From assembly GCF_009806575.1 (NCBI RefSeq), contig NZ_CP047095.1, forward strand, positions 724,001-788,000: DNA of 64,000 nucleotides, in the 5' to 3' direction. Shown piece by piece: positions 35,697 through 43,910 of this stretch (position 1 is the first letter of the stretch; every line of letters starts with the position of its first letter). The DNA comes from Rossellomorea marisflavi. GTDB taxonomy: Bacteria > Bacillota > Bacilli > Bacillales > Bacillaceae_B. The notes below the pieces were generated by a model, which did no database searches, had not been told where the DNA came from, and saw only the letters and a list, made by a program, of their open reading frames with translations. Made by a program: the position numbers and the translations under genes.

Positions 35697-36872
35697 TCAG
35701 GCTTCATTCGTTATGACAGCCTCCTGTCTTTTAAATACACCAGTCTTACTATAGATAAGGAGAGAAAGAATGAACATCCCTACTGCAAAAATCGACACCC
35801 CCCAGAAGCCATCGAATTGGGCGAATAAAACTCCGCCTGTCATCGAACCCACTGTCGTTCCAATATACATGGCCGCATTGGACACCGATGAAATCGTTCC
35901 ACGTGCAGAGGTGGTCAAGCTTTGGAAGATGCTCATGAACACGGGAAAAACAAATCCTGCAACAAGGAAGGCGACAGCGAGAATGATTTCCGCTGTTAAA
36001 AGGTTGGTTGATAAAGGCAGGATACCGTAGAGACCGATAAACAAGATGAAGGAGAGCAGTAAGGAACGGGACTGCCCCATTTTTTGGATCAGATGACTTC
36101 CAAAGAGGGAACCGATGGCATTCCCCAGACCAATCGCCATCATCGCCGTTCCGACTGAAGCCACGTCAAGTGAGAAATCTTGACTCAACCAAGAGCCGAT
36201 AAATGAAAAGGCAGCAAAGTTCCCAACCTGAAAGATGAAATAAGCAAGTATGTATGATTTTGCATTCACTGCCATGAACAATGTTTTATACGGTTTCCAA
36301 AATGATGCTGATTCGTTTTGTTTTACTGGTGGCAATGATGGGTACACGAGTTGAATGACGATAAGAAGTATGAGTGCCAAGAAAGATAGGAAGTAAAAGG
36401 GCATATGCCACGATATGTGGGCAAGGTAGCTGCCGATCGGGATTCCGATCAGTTGGGAAATGGCAAGTCCCGCCGTTGCAAAACCCATCGTCTTCACTAT
36501 GTGTTGTGGTTGGACAAGAACTGGAATCGATGCCCAAACCTGAGGAGTGACGAACGCGGCACTTACTCCCGCAGCAAACCGAAACAGAAGCATGAAGGAA
36601 AACGATGGGGCAACACCGCATAAGAAGGTGGAAATAATAAACCCAATGAAACCCATCAGCATGACCTTCTTACGATCCAAACGGTCTGAAAGGGGCCCAG
36701 CGAGAAAGGCGAAAACTGCATAGCCCAGTGCATAAGAGCTAACCATAAATCCCGAAACGTCCGTAGACACTTCATACAGACTGGTCAAGGTGGGAAGCAA
36801 AGGCGAAATAAGGAAGGTATCGGTACCAATCACAAACATAATAGAGAAGAATAAGAATGATATGATTTTCAT
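35697..36872 (-). CDS. MFS transporter, DHA1-type drug/metabolite exporter
   Basis: 391 residues with 12 predicted helices. Loop 2-3 signature AGPLSDRLDRKKVMLMG matches the MFS motif GxLaDrxGrkxxl; motif C-like GIPIGSYLA in helix 5 points to an antiporter. AAAGGAGC precedes ATG. Downstream of an ArsR repressor gene on the same strand; a direct copy of the repressor's promoter element (36901-36916) lies in front of it. Substrate unknown. Confidence 0.88.
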   Translation of the reverse strand: MKIISFLFFSIMFVIGTDTFLISPLLPTLTSLYEVSTDVSGFMVSSYALGYAVFAFLAGPLSDRLDRKKVMLMGFIGFIISTFLCGVAPSFSFMLLFRFAAGVSAAFVTPQVWASIPVLVQPQHIVKTMGFATAGLAISQLIGIPIGSYLAHISWHMPFYFLSFLALILLIVIQLVYPSLPPVKQNESASFWKPYKTLFMAVNAKSYILAYFIFQVGNFAAFSFIGSWLSQDFSLDVASVGTAMMAIGLGNAIGSLFGSHLIQKMGQSRSLLLSFILFIGLYGILPLSTNLLTAEIILAVAFLVAGFVFPVFMSIFQSLTTSARGTISSVSNAAMYIGTTVGSMTGGVLFAQFDGFWGVSIFAVGMFILSLLIYSKTGVFKRQEAVITNEA

Positions 36873-36900
36873 GTGTGTGCTCCTTTGTTTGTCAGTTTTA

Positions 36901-36916
36901 AAACTATTGAACTGTT
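36901..36916. promoter_or_regulatory. candidate ArsR operator in front of the MFS gene
   Basis: AAACTATTGAACTGTT, matching AAACTATTATACTGTA at the arsR promoter in 13 of 16 positions. Confidence 0.55.
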
Positions 36917-36939
36917 AGATGAAAAATATTCCTGGACCC

Positions 36940-37230
36940 TCATAGTGAGTCCAGGAACCCAGGTAAATACGTAGAGAACGTATCAGGATAAATCTGCACG
37001 TATTTGTGCTTGGCTTCTTTACGGGTCGTGGTCAATCCCGCTTCCCTGAGAATCTTAAAGTGATAGGAAGCCGTGGACTTTGTTAACTGAATGCGATCAC
37101 CCACCTCTCCACAACTCATTTCGTCCCCATGGTTTTTTAGCAACCTCAGAATTTCCAGCCGTGTCGGATCAGCCAATGCCTTAAAAATATCTACTCTGAT
37201 TTCATCTAGGTTTCTTTGTTCAATAATCAT
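36940..37230 (-). CDS. ArsR-family transcriptional repressor
   Basis: About 96 residues. Winged helix with RVDIFKALADPTRLEILRLLKNHG, then LTKSTASYHFKILREAGLTTTRKEAKHKYVQIY. ATG 37230 is chosen over longer in-frame starts: the protein then begins at the usual family start, and -10 TATAAT lies only 12 bases upstream. There is no ribosome binding site, so the mRNA may be leaderless. The alpha3 CxC metal site is not visible (only one Cys), so a non-metal or stress signal is likely. Confidence 0.85.
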   Translation of the reverse strand: MIIEQRNLDEIRVDIFKALADPTRLEILRLLKNHGDEMSCGEVGDRIQLTKSTASYHFKILREAGLTTTRKEAKHKYVQIYPDTFSTYLPGFLDSL

Positions 37231-37231
37231 A

Positions 37232-37266
37232 AAACTATTATACTGTACAGGTGGAATTTGTAAATG
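37232..37266 (-). promoter_or_regulatory. arsR promoter with overlapping operator; predicted leaderless start
   Basis: Minus strand: TTTACA, 16-base spacer, TATAAT, then six bases to ATG. The -10 lies inside the operator-like AAACTATTATACTGTA (37232-37247). Confidence 0.65.
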
Positions 37267-37344
37267 GTTTTTTGGAAAGAAAAGGGGTAACAGCAAAAGG
37301 AACGTATATAAATAGAATATATAAAAGTCAAAGAGGTGATCCGT

Positions 37345-37608
37345 TTGCCCCCACTGACAATGGCTATCTTCGGTGTGGTCGCCGCACTCGTCCTGCATGT
37401 GATCCTCCGCTATACAAAGCGACACTCCCATGAAGGCTTGATCCTGTTTTTAATCCTGATTTTCCTGTCAGCTGCAGGATGGGTGGTGGGATTTGCAATC
37501 GGGGGATGGAGGGGAATGGGGTACAGTGCCCTTGCCATGATGATGTTGGTTGCATCCATGACAGGCCTTGTGACATCGTTCATATTGGCTTTACTGATGA
37601 AAGAATGA
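37345..37608 (+). CDS. small membrane protein, YesK-like
   Basis: About 87 residues, three helices: MAIFGVVAALVLHVILRY, LILFLILIFLSAAGWVVGFAIGG and ALAMMMLVASMTGLVTSFILALL. The GGWRGMGY loop resembles the YesK family of B. subtilis. TTG start after AGAGGTGAT. Divergent from arsR, single-gene unit closed by a terminator. Confidence 0.65.
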   Translation: MPPLTMAIFGVVAALVLHVILRYTKRHSHEGLILFLILIFLSAAGWVVGFAIGGWRGMGYSALAMMMLVASMTGLVTSFILALLMKE

Positions 37609-37628
37609 TGGAAACGTCATTCTTTTTT
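37601..37628 (+). terminator. intrinsic terminator
   Basis: Stem AAGAATGA / TCATTCTT with eight-base loop and T tail; overlaps the gene's last codons. Confidence 0.75.
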
Positions 37629-37668
37629 CACATTTTCGGCTAATTGAGAACTTATTTCATTAAAGACA

Positions 37669-37697
37669 TTGACGTTGATTCTCCTCTTGCTTATACT
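37669..37697 (+). promoter_or_regulatory. sigma-A promoter of the iron transport operon
   Basis: TTGACG, 17-base spacer, TATACT; the Fur box begins eight bases downstream. Confidence 0.82.
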
Positions 37698-37704
37698 AAG
37701 GTAG

Positions 37705-37719
37705 TGATAATGATTATCA
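37705..37719. promoter_or_regulatory. Fur box
   Basis: TGATAATGATTATCA, a perfect 7-1-7 inverted repeat matching the Bacillus Fur consensus, placed over the transcription start. Confidence 0.9.
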
Positions 37720-37783
37720 CTTGCATCGTTACTAATGAACCACCATATATGACAAACCATTCAGTCTTGGGGAGGAAATCAAC

Positions 37784-38833
37784 ATGATGAAGCTTCATAC
37801 ATATGCGAAGAAGGCAGCAGTGGCGGCAGCGTCCGTCATGGTCGTCGGTGCGTTGGCGGCTTGTGGGAACGGCGGCGATAACGCGAAGGACGGCGATAAG
37901 GAAAAAGCGTTGACCATCTACAGCGGTCAGCACACGGAAGTGACCGAAGCGTTGACGAAGGAATTCACGAAGGAAACCGGCATCAAGGTCGATGTTCGTG
38001 AAGGTTCCAGCAATGAATTGGCTCATCAGGTGGCAGAAGAAGGGGACAAGTCTCCTGCCGATATCATCTTCACGGAAGAAACGGCTCCACTCGTCATGCT
38101 GAGCGAGAAGGGACTTCTTGAGAAGATCGATTCCAAAGCACTTGATAACATGGACGACCAATACGAAGATCCGGACGGCACATGGGTCGGATTGCTTGCC
38201 CGCTCACGCGTAGTGGCGTACAATCCGAATGTGGTGAAAGAAAGCGAACTGCCTAAGACGGTATTCGACTTCGCCAAGCCTGAATGGAAAGATAAAGTAG
38301 CCTACGTACCGACTAGCGGTGCGTTCACCAACCAGATCTCCGCCATGATCATGCTTTATGGTGAAGACGAAACGAAACAATGGTTGGAAGGCTTGAAGAA
38401 ATACGGCAAGCAATATAAGAACAACAAGATCGCCCTTGATGCAGTAGAAAAAGGCGATGTAGGCGCAGCCCTCATCAACAACTACTACTGGGATAATGAA
38501 GCCAAAGAAAAAGGCGCAGACAAGATGAACTCCAAGCTCTATTACTTCGGTAACGGGGATATCGGGGATATGATCTCCCTATCCGGAGCAGGGATCGTCA
38601 AGTCAAGCTCTCATAAAGAAGAAGCACAGAAATTCATGGAATTTGCAACGGAAGAAAAAGGACAGCAGGTATTGACGGATACAAGTTCACAGTATCCATT
38701 GAACTCAAGCGTGGACACGAAGGACATGAAGCCTTTCTCAGAATTGAATCCGCCGAAAGAAGCACTTGACCTCGGTGAATATTCTGATGGTGAGCAGGCA
38801 TTGGAACTCCTACAAGAAGTAGGGTTGCTCTAA
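37784..38833 (+). CDS. ferric iron ABC transporter substrate-binding lipoprotein, FbpA/FutA family
   Basis: 349 residues. Lipobox LAAC near residue 27, then an iron-binding transferrin-like SBP: ALTIYSGQHTEVTEALTKEFTKETGIKV, SSNELAHQVAEEGDKSPADIIFTEE, and the Tyr pair region NNYYWDNE that coordinates Fe3+ in this family. First gene of a Fur-controlled three-gene operon. GGGGAGGAAAT precedes the two ATGs. TAATG overlap with the permease gene. Confidence 0.93.
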   Translation: MMKLHTYAKKAAVAAASVMVVGALAACGNGGDNAKDGDKEKALTIYSGQHTEVTEALTKEFTKETGIKVDVREGSSNELAHQVAEEGDKSPADIIFTEETAPLVMLSEKGLLEKIDSKALDNMDDQYEDPDGTWVGLLARSRVVAYNPNVVKESELPKTVFDFAKPEWKDKVAYVPTSGAFTNQISAMIMLYGEDETKQWLEGLKKYGKQYKNNKIALDAVEKGDVGAALINNYYWDNEAKEKGADKMNSKLYYFGNGDIGDMISLSGAGIVKSSSHKEEAQKFMEFATEEKGQQVLTDTSSQYPLNSSVDTKDMKPFSELNPPKEALDLGEYSDGEQALELLQEVGLL

Positions 38834-40401
38834 TGCCCCTGACCGGCATATGGAGGAAGAAGGAGCCGCAGCGAAAAAGAACGTCGCTGTTGCTCCTTTT
38901 ACCTGTTTTTATCTTTATTTTTGTCGCGTGCCTTCCCATCCTCTACATTATCCTCCGCGCGTATGAAGCAGGATGGGAGACGTCGATCAATCTGATCTTC
39001 CGCGACCGCGTGTATGAGCTTCTGAAAAATACGCTTCTCCTGGACGTGTCGGTGACGGTGGCCTCCATGGTCATCGGTGTCGCCACTGCCTGGTGCACGG
39101 AGCGGACGAATCTATGGGGGAGACGCGTATGGAACGTCCTCGTGACGATTCCGTTCGCCGTTCCTGCCTTTGTCTCTAGCTACAGCTGGGTATCCCTGAG
39201 TCCGATCTTTGAAGGATTCTTCGGTGCCTTTCTTGTCTTGACGCTATACAGCTATCCCCTTGTCCACTTGCCGGTGGCTGCGGCACTGAGGGGGATGAAT
39301 CCTTCCCTGGAAGAAGTGGCATTCTCAGCAGGGTACGGACCGTGGAAAACCTTCTGGCTCGTCACGTTCCCGCAGATGCGACCTGCCCTGTTCGGTGGCG
39401 CGCTCCTCATTGCCCTCCATACGCTTGCGGAGTTCGGGGCGCTGTCCCTGCTCCGGTTCGATACGTTCACGACGGCGATCTATGATCAGTACACGATGGC
39501 CTTCAACGGAGCATCTGCTGCGATGTTGACGACGGTCCTCCTGTTTTTGTGCCTTGTGTTCATCGGAGTGGAGCTCTACGTCCGTGGGAAGGCTAAATAT
39601 ACGTCTGTCGGAAGGGGCGTCTCCCGTGCGAGAGAGCAGGTGAGACTCGGGTTGGTAGCACCGTTCGTCCAACTGGGGTTCCTTGTGTTGACGGTACTCG
39701 CCGTTGGGATCCCCCTCGGACGCCTCGGGTATTGGCTGTTGAACGGAAGCTCTGCAAGCTTTGAGCCTGCTGAATTGGTGGGTAATCTGTTCACCACCTT
39801 GTCCTACGGGTTGGGTGGAGCCGTGGTGACGGTGATCATCGCCCTGCCCCTCGTCATGCTGTCGCTCCGACACCGGGGGCCGCTGTCGGTCATGGCCGAG
39901 CGGGTCCCGTATGTCGTCCACAGCCTGCCGGGTCTTGTCATCGGCTTGACCCTCGTGTTCTTCGCGATTCGCTATATGAGCGGGATTTATCAGACCTCGG
40001 TCCTGCTGATCATCGCGTATGTGATCCTGTTCGTCCCCCTTGCCCAGTCATCGATCCGGGCATCGTACGAGCAGGCGCCTGAGCGGGTCGAGGAAGTCGC
40101 ACGGTCACTGGGCAGAAAGCCGATGAGTGTTTTCTTCACCGTGACCCTGCCCCTGATCATACCGGGGATCGGGGCGGCGATGGCCCTTGTTTGTTTGAAA
40201 ATCATGAATGAATTGACGGCGACGCTGCTGCTCCGTCCGACGGGTGTCGATACGCTCGCGATCAGGGTGTGGCAGCACACGGCGAACTCGGAATTTGCCG
40301 CCGCTGCCCCTTATGCCGCCCTGCTGATCCTGATCTCGGGCGTGCCGGTCTATATCTTGACCATGCGATCATTTTCCAGTAAGAGGAGTGAAAGAGTATG
40401 A
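38833..40401 (+). CDS. ferric iron ABC transporter permease, FbpB family
   Basis: 522 residues: a fused double permease with two copies of the binding-protein-dependent transport domain and about 12 helices. Coupling motifs EEVAFSAGYGPWKTFWLVTFPQM and EEVARSLGRKPMSVFFTVTLPLI appear in the two halves. Starts by sharing the A of the preceding TAA (TAATG). Forms the Fe3+ channel with the ATPase encoded next. Confidence 0.93.
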   Translation: MPLTGIWRKKEPQRKRTSLLLLLPVFIFIFVACLPILYIILRAYEAGWETSINLIFRDRVYELLKNTLLLDVSVTVASMVIGVATAWCTERTNLWGRRVWNVLVTIPFAVPAFVSSYSWVSLSPIFEGFFGAFLVLTLYSYPLVHLPVAAALRGMNPSLEEVAFSAGYGPWKTFWLVTFPQMRPALFGGALLIALHTLAEFGALSLLRFDTFTTAIYDQYTMAFNGASAAMLTTVLLFLCLVFIGVELYVRGKAKYTSVGRGVSRAREQVRLGLVAPFVQLGFLVLTVLAVGIPLGRLGYWLLNGSSASFEPAELVGNLFTTLSYGLGGAVVTVIIALPLVMLSLRHRGPLSVMAERVPYVVHSLPGLVIGLTLVFFAIRYMSGIYQTSVLLIIAYVILFVPLAQSSIRASYEQAPERVEEVARSLGRKPMSVFFTVTLPLIIPGIGAAMALVCLKIMNELTATLLLRPTGVDTLAIRVWQHTANSEFAAAAPYAALLILISGVPVYILTMRSFSSKRSERV

Positions 40402-41426
40402 AGGCCTTAGCGATTAAAGAGTTATCAAAGAACTTTGATGGAGTGAAAGTATTGGAGAATGTCTCTTTCGACTTGCAGAAGGGGCAGATGCTTGCCGTCC
40501 TCGGCCCATCCGGGTGCGGAAAGACGACGCTTCTCCGGAGTATCGCAGGATTTGAAATCCCTGCATCGGGTGAAATCGAAATCTCCGGCGTGAAGGCCTT
40601 CGGCGAACGCCTCTATCTCTCCCCGGAAAAGCGCAAGATAGGCTATGTACCGCAGGAAGGCGCACTCTTCCCGCATTTGACGGTGGAACAGAACGTCGCC
40701 TTCGGACTGCCACGCAAGATGAAGCGAACGGGCCGTGTACTGGATATGCTCGAGCTTGTCGGTATGCAAGGGTTTGAAAAACGCATGCCCCATGAACTGT
40801 CCGGCGGGCAGCAGCAGCGTGTCGCCCTGGCACGCGCCCTCGCTCCCGGTCCGAGCCTGATCCTACTGGACGAACCGTTCAGCGCACTGGATACGGGGCT
40901 TCGCGCCAAGCTCCGGGATGATATCAAGCACGCCCTTGAACAGTCGAATGCAACTTCGATCATGGTGACACATGACCAGGAAGAAGCGTTCTCCATGGCT
41001 GATGTCATCGCCGTCATGAGGGACGGCGAGCTCGTCCAAATCGCCAATCCGGATGACGTCTATACGAAACCGAAAGACTTGAAGGTGGCCACCTTCGTTG
41101 GGGAAGCCGTGCTCCTCAATGGACGGATCAGCGGAGAATGCGTCGACTGTCCGCTCGGCATGCTGCCATGTCATAAGCCTTCCGGTTGCGCCGAACAAGT
41201 CACGGTCATGATTCGTCCGGAACAGCTCAGCGTAGGACCGATCGAAAGCGGAATCCAAGCGAAGGTCATGAAGACGACCTACTTCGGACACGATTCCCTG
41301 ATCGAACTTCTCATCGATGAGAACGGCCAGGCGACTTCAGCTTCCATCCGTGTCCTCGGAAGACCTCAGGTCAAAGTAGGGGACACCGTCGGCTTGAAGG
41401 TGGACGGGGATGTTGTGATCTACTGA
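40398..41426 (+). CDS. ferric iron ABC transporter ATP-binding protein, FbpC family
   Basis: 342 residues. Walker A GPSGCGKT (about 34-41), Q-loop VPQEGALFPHLTV, signature LSGGQQQRVALARALA, Walker B LILLDEPFSALD, H-loop TSIMVTHDQEE. The C-terminal part (about 240-340) is a TOBE-like regulatory domain with four cysteines in ISGECVDCPLGMLPCHKPSGCAE, unusual for FbpC and possibly a metal or redox site. ATG overlaps the permease stop; AAGAGGAGTGA precedes it. Confidence 0.93.
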   Translation: MKALAIKELSKNFDGVKVLENVSFDLQKGQMLAVLGPSGCGKTTLLRSIAGFEIPASGEIEISGVKAFGERLYLSPEKRKIGYVPQEGALFPHLTVEQNVAFGLPRKMKRTGRVLDMLELVGMQGFEKRMPHELSGGQQQRVALARALAPGPSLILLDEPFSALDTGLRAKLRDDIKHALEQSNATSIMVTHDQEEAFSMADVIAVMRDGELVQIANPDDVYTKPKDLKVATFVGEAVLLNGRISGECVDCPLGMLPCHKPSGCAEQVTVMIRPEQLSVGPIESGIQAKVMKTTYFGHDSLIELLIDENGQATSASIRVLGRPQVKVGDTVGLKVDGDVVIY

Positions 41427-41440
41427 ATGAATGATGAAGC

Positions 41441-41475
41441 AAAGCTCTATTCCAATCGCTGGAATGGAGCTTTTT
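41441..41475 (+). terminator. intrinsic terminator of the iron operon
   Basis: Stem AAAGCTCTATTCCA / TGGAATGGAGCTTT (two non-Watson-Crick positions), five-base loop, T tail. Confidence 0.88.
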
Positions 41476-41548
41476 CGTATTCAGGAGGAAATGGCGGGTG
41501 ATCAGCGAATAGGTGATAGATGATCCTAGAAGAAAGAAGGAACAGCAG

Positions 41549-42049
41549 ATGACCATCTCCATATTGAATGAACACGATGCAGAAGCGTACCAGGAGCTGC
41601 GCCTGCAGGCACTTCAAACCAATCCCGAAGCATTCGGCTCAACCTATGAACGGGAGGCTGCCTTTTCCCTCTCTTATGTACAAGAGCGATTGACACCATC
41701 GGAAGGCAAATTCACCATGGGCGCCTGGGTGGACGGTGACCTTGTCGGCATGGCCACCTTCGTCAGGGAAACAAGTCCAAAAATGGCCCACAAGGGAAAC
41801 ATCTTCGGCATGTTCGTCTCACCGGACATGCGCGGGAAAGCTGTGGGAAGATCGCTTTTAGAAGAATTATTGCAGCATATAAAAGGGTTCGACGGGCTCG
41901 AACAGATCAACCTCACCGTCGTTTCCGATAATGAACCTGCGAAGCGCCTGTATACGAGCCTTGGATTTACCGTGTTCGGCGTCGAGAAGCACGGATTGAA
42001 GTTTGATGGGTGCTATTATGACGAGGATTGGATGGTATTGAGGCTGTAA
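41549..42049 (+). CDS. GNAT family N-acetyltransferase
   Basis: 166 residues. Acetyl-CoA loop FGMFVSPDMRGKAVGRSLLEELLQHI and TVVSDNEPAKRLYTSLGFTVFGVEKHGLK are typical of GNAT enzymes of the aminoglycoside/antibiotic-like clade. AAGGAACAGCAG precedes ATG 41549. Monocistronic. Substrate unknown. Confidence 0.87.
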   Translation: MTISILNEHDAEAYQELRLQALQTNPEAFGSTYEREAAFSLSYVQERLTPSEGKFTMGAWVDGDLVGMATFVRETSPKMAHKGNIFGMFVSPDMRGKAVGRSLLEELLQHIKGFDGLEQINLTVVSDNEPAKRLYTSLGFTVFGVEKHGLKFDGCYYDEDWMVLRL

Positions 42050-42053
42050 GTGA

Positions 42054-42079
42054 AAGGGGCAGGGACCGTCCCTTTTTTT
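42054..42079 (+). terminator. weak intrinsic terminator
   Basis: AAAGGG..CCCTTT (or AGGGA-ccg-TCCCT) followed by seven T; short stems. Confidence 0.5.
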
Positions 42080-42094
42080 CGTGGAATTAATTAT

Positions 42095-42146
42095 TTGACT
42101 AAATCAATTATTGATTATATCATATACATATAGTTGACTTTATCAA
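42095..42146. promoter_or_regulatory. triple TTGA-N5-TCA(A) operator array
   Basis: TTGACTAAATCAA (42095-42107), TTGATTATATCA (42111-42122), TTGACTTTATCAA (42134-42146). Three near-palindromes in the AT-rich promoter region of a small gene; size and symmetry resemble MarR-type operators. Confidence 0.6.
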
Positions 42147-42165
42147 ATAAAAGGAGCGGATGACC

Positions 42166-42378
42166 ATGACCATCAACCATGGCGGTGACCTTAGTGAAGA
42201 CTATTTCATTGCGTATATATCGCTGATCATGAACAGCAGAGGCATCACGTTGGAGGAAGCGAAGGCGTTCACCTTCCAACGCTTGTTCCAGAACGATGAA
42301 GAGACCCTTGGTGATCGTTCACATAAGAGCTTCATGCGGGCATATGAGCGAATGGCACAGGGGGTTGTTGGTGCGTAA
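42166..42378 (+). CDS. small cytosolic protein of unknown function
   Basis: 70 residues, acidic N-terminus, then mostly helical (EDYFIAYISLIMNSRGITLEEAKAFTFQRLF). No Cys, no membrane segment. ATG 42166 is nine bases after AAGGAG; ATG 42160 is too close. The array of TTGA-N5-TCA repeats directly upstream implies tight regulation. It precedes paiB by 100 bases; whether they are cotranscribed is not clear. Confidence 0.65.
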   Translation: MTINHGGDLSEDYFIAYISLIMNSRGITLEEAKAFTFQRLFQNDEETLGDRSHKSFMRAYERMAQGVVGA

Positions 42379-42477
42379 CGTCGGTATTACATCTGATATT
42401 GATTGAAAAGACAAGCCAGGACCAGTACAGTAAAAGAAACAAACGGGCATCCGTGAGAGCATGAGAGGAGAAAGAAG

Positions 42478-43089
42478 ATGTATATCCCCAAGCACTTTCA
42501 GTTGAATGACGAAGAAAAAATCTTTCAGTTAATAGAGGAAAACGGCTTCGCCATCCTCTTCTCCCAGCATCTAGGCTCCCCTTGGGCGACTCATCTCCCA
42601 TTGATGGTGGACCGGAGAGATCGTGTACTCTACGGACATATGGCGAGACCGAATGGTCAGTGGAAGGATGGGCAAGGACAGGAAGTATTGGCCGTCTTCC
42701 AGGGGGCACATGCTTACATCTCGCCGACCTGGTATGAATCCGATCAGGAGGTGCCTACGTGGAACTACGAGGCCGCCCACGTATACGGTAAGCTGGAGAT
42801 CATGGAAGACAGCGAGGAAATACTGGACTCGCTGCAGCGACTGGTCGATCAGTATGAAGGGACAGAAAGCGCGTATTCCCTGGATCAGGTTGCCTCAGAC
42901 AAGCTCAATGGACTGCAGAGAGGGATCGTAGCCTTCAGGATCCCGATTTCCAGGATGGAAGGAAAAGCGAAATTCAGCCAGCATCATCCGGAGGAAAGGC
43001 GTCGATCCGTCGCCAGTGAGTTACGGCGGACCGGTCGGGAAGGGGATGCTTTGGTAGCACAACGAATGGAAAAAGGGTTGGACCATTGA
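42478..43089 (+). CDS. paiB: FMN-binding negative regulator, PaiB family
   Basis: 203 residues. PaiB family of split-barrel flavoproteins: MYIPKHFQLNDEEKIFQLIEENGFAILF, PWATHLPLMVDR, YGHMARPNGQWK, FQGAHAYISPTWYESDQEVPTWNYEAAHVYGKL. In B. subtilis PaiB affects sporulation and degradative enzyme genes together with the acetyltransferase PaiA; here no paiA is adjacent, although a different GNAT gene lies 430 bases upstream. GAGGAGAAAGA precedes ATG. Confidence 0.9.
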   Translation: MYIPKHFQLNDEEKIFQLIEENGFAILFSQHLGSPWATHLPLMVDRRDRVLYGHMARPNGQWKDGQGQEVLAVFQGAHAYISPTWYESDQEVPTWNYEAAHVYGKLEIMEDSEEILDSLQRLVDQYEGTESAYSLDQVASDKLNGLQRGIVAFRIPISRMEGKAKFSQHHPEERRRSVASELRRTGREGDALVAQRMEKGLDH

Positions 43090-43170
43090 ATCATTTTCCG
43101 GAAATCATGATGATTTTTTCCTCTAAAGGGTAACACTGTAGGTGAAAACCTTTTAGAAAGAGGGATGATC

Positions 43171-43719
43171 ATGAAGAAATACATACTGGTAATCGGAGCC
43201 GCGGCTCTATTGGCACTCGCGGGATGCGGCAATAGCCCGGACAGTCAGTCTGATAAAAAAGAATCCCATGACGAGCATGGGGATATGAACCATTCAGGTT
43301 CGGCCGAGATGCCTGAAGGACTTGAAGAAGCGGCAAACCCTGAATTCGAGACCGGAAGCAAAGTCACCATCAAGGCGGATCATATGAAGGGCATGGACGG
43401 GGCAGAAGGCATGGTCACCGGTGCCTATGATACCACTGCCTACGTCGTCGACTATAAGCCGACCGATGGAGGAGAAGAAGTGACGGATCACAAATGGGTG
43501 ATCCAGGAAGAAATCAAAGACGCAGGGGATGAAGAACTCAAACCCGGCACCGAGGTCACCCTGGAAGCCGATCATATGAAAGGCATGAAGAATGCCAAAG
43601 CCACGATCGTGTCTGCGGAAAGAACGACGGTGTACACGGTTGACTACCAGCCGACAGATGGAGGGGATATGGTGAAGAATCATAAGTGGGTTGTGGAAAG
43701 TGAATTGGAGTCTGAATAA
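43171..43719 (+). CDS. ydhK: YdhK-family lipoprotein (DUF1541, two repeats)
   Basis: About 182 residues. Lipobox LAGC near residue 20, His/Asp/Met-rich linker (KKESHDEHGDMNHSGSAEM), then two tandem DUF1541 repeats, each with GSKVTIKADHMKGMDGAEG / GTEVTLEADHMKGMKNAKA, YVVDYKPTDGGEEV / YTVDYQPTDGGDMV and HKWVxxxE. The His- and Met-rich parts suggest metal (copper) handling at the cell surface (inference). ATG 43171 preferred over 43165 for spacing from AGAGGG. Confidence 0.9.
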   Translation: MKKYILVIGAAALLALAGCGNSPDSQSDKKESHDEHGDMNHSGSAEMPEGLEEAANPEFETGSKVTIKADHMKGMDGAEGMVTGAYDTTAYVVDYKPTDGGEEVTDHKWVIQEEIKDAGDEELKPGTEVTLEADHMKGMKNAKATIVSAERTTVYTVDYQPTDGGDMVKNHKWVVESELESE

Positions 43720-43728
43720 GGTTGTGTG

Positions 43729-43759
43729 AGCCGGCATGGATGTGCCGGTTTTTCTTTTT
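43729..43759 (+). terminator. intrinsic terminator
   Basis: Stem AGCCGGCA / TGCCGGTT with six-base loop and T-rich tail. Confidence 0.85.
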
Positions 43760-43822
43760 GCAATTCATTACACTTCCTATTTACGCCTTTATCTCACTTA
43801 CCAAACTTATTTACCAAGCAGA

Positions 43823-43853
43823 TGAAACTTTAGGATGTGATCATCCGTCTTTA
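43823..43853 (+). promoter_or_regulatory. ECF-type promoter of the lipoprotein gene at 43911
   Basis: TGAAAC, 17-base spacer, CGTCTTTA; near-identical to the promoter of the ECF operon at 44413. Confidence 0.75.
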
Positions 43854-43910
43854 CTGGTAACGACACGACTACTTTTCTAGGGGAGTGGATGGTCATGGGG
43901 AGGGAATATC

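Noticed and set aside
39325-39921. Minus-strand ORF of 198 codons in the iron permease gene
   Set aside because: Antisense to a permease with clear motifs; Arg/Gln-rich shadow.
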